Source of the DNA: Streptomyces sp. HUAS MG91
Lineage (GTDB): Bacteria > Actinomycetota > Actinomycetes > Streptomycetales > Streptomycetaceae
DNA: 64,000 nt
Reading direction: 5' to 3'
NCBI RefSeq assembly: GCF_040529335.1
Contig: NZ_CP159534.1
Span: forward strand, 1,364,001-1,428,000
The translations under genes and the position numbers were made by a program. Positions 63,911 through 64,000 of the stretch are shown piece by piece; within the stretch, counting starts at the first letter, position 1; each line of letters begins with the position of its first letter. The notes under the pieces were generated by a model. The model searched no databases. It was not told the origin of the DNA and saw only the letters and a program-made list of their open reading frames with translations.

Positions 63911-64000
63911 CTAGTCGCGGGCCGCGGTCAGGTGTTCCGCGTGTTCCTGCAGTGAGCTGACGCCCACGTCGCCGTGGTTGAGCGCGTCGATGCCCTGGAC
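63911..64000 (-). CDS. carB: Carbamoyl-phosphate synthase large chain (C-terminal end)
   Basis: The last 29 codons of a gene entering from the right edge: VQGIDALNHGDVGVSSLQEH then AEHLTAARD and TAG. This is the end of the MGS-like allosteric domain of CarB, and its position before pyrD is the common actinobacterial order. Too short to judge further. Confidence 0.85.
   Translation of the reverse strand, partial: VQGIDALNHGDVGVSSLQEHAEHLTAARD

Overview
The window is GC-rich (mostly above 70%) actinobacterial chromosome. The third-codon GC bias, frequent GTG starts, ATGA/GTGA stop-start overlaps, and the set of household genes point to a Streptomyces core region. The right end carries the usual actinobacterial order fmt, rsmB, priA, metK, coaBC, rpoZ, gmk, mihF (sIHF), pyrF, pyrD, carB. 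No tRNA, rRNA, CRISPR array or intact insertion sequence was seen.

Layout. 1-10 kb: start of a YtcJ-like amidohydrolase, an Lrp regulator, an APH-type kinase next to a carotenoid-hydratase/tocopherol-cyclase-like protein, a His/Gln-repeat protein converging on an acyl-CoA dehydrogenase, a secreted GH18 chitinase behind two DasR-type boxes, a TetR regulator, and a secreted C39-type peptidase. 10-16 kb: a uridine-kinase-like P-loop protein, a probable small RNA with its own promoter and terminator, a TPR-AAA (EccA/CbxX-like) ATPase, and two CNNM/CorC-type CBS membrane proteins. 16-20.8 kb: an FMN-riboswitch-led operon ribE-ribM-ribAB-ribH-hisE-hisG-PH-domain protein. 21-28 kb: a ROK repressor divergent from an MFS transporter with a palindromic operator between them, a thioesterase, an NCS2 permease, a DUF5995 protein, a luciferase-like oxidoreductase and a DUF4232 lipoprotein. 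28-34.4 kb: a RecQ-type helicase, a tiny membrane protein, a flavin amine oxidase, and an Lrp regulator with an amino-acid permease.

34.4-39.6 kb holds a compact stressosome-type operon: RsbR, RsbS, RsbT, an ATPase-phosphatase fusion, a PP2C phosphatase, a STAS antagonist and an RsbW-like kinase. It is preceded by a sigma-B-like promoter and a long leader hairpin. A 190-bp MITE follows. Its terminal repeat supplies the stop codon of the next gene, a GuaB1-type (possible GMP reductase) gene.

41.4-49.2 kb is the most unusual part. FdrA and a DUF1116 protein (relatives of the E. coli oxamic transcarbamylase subunits) are grouped with a PucR regulator and a divergent operon of acetamidase/formamidase, cytosine-deaminase-like amidohydrolase and DUF1097 membrane protein. 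This looks like a nitrogen-compound degradation module of unassigned substrate. It is followed by a secreted guanyl-specific RNase with its barstar, a SorC-type regulator, and then the conserved housekeeping block to the end of the window.
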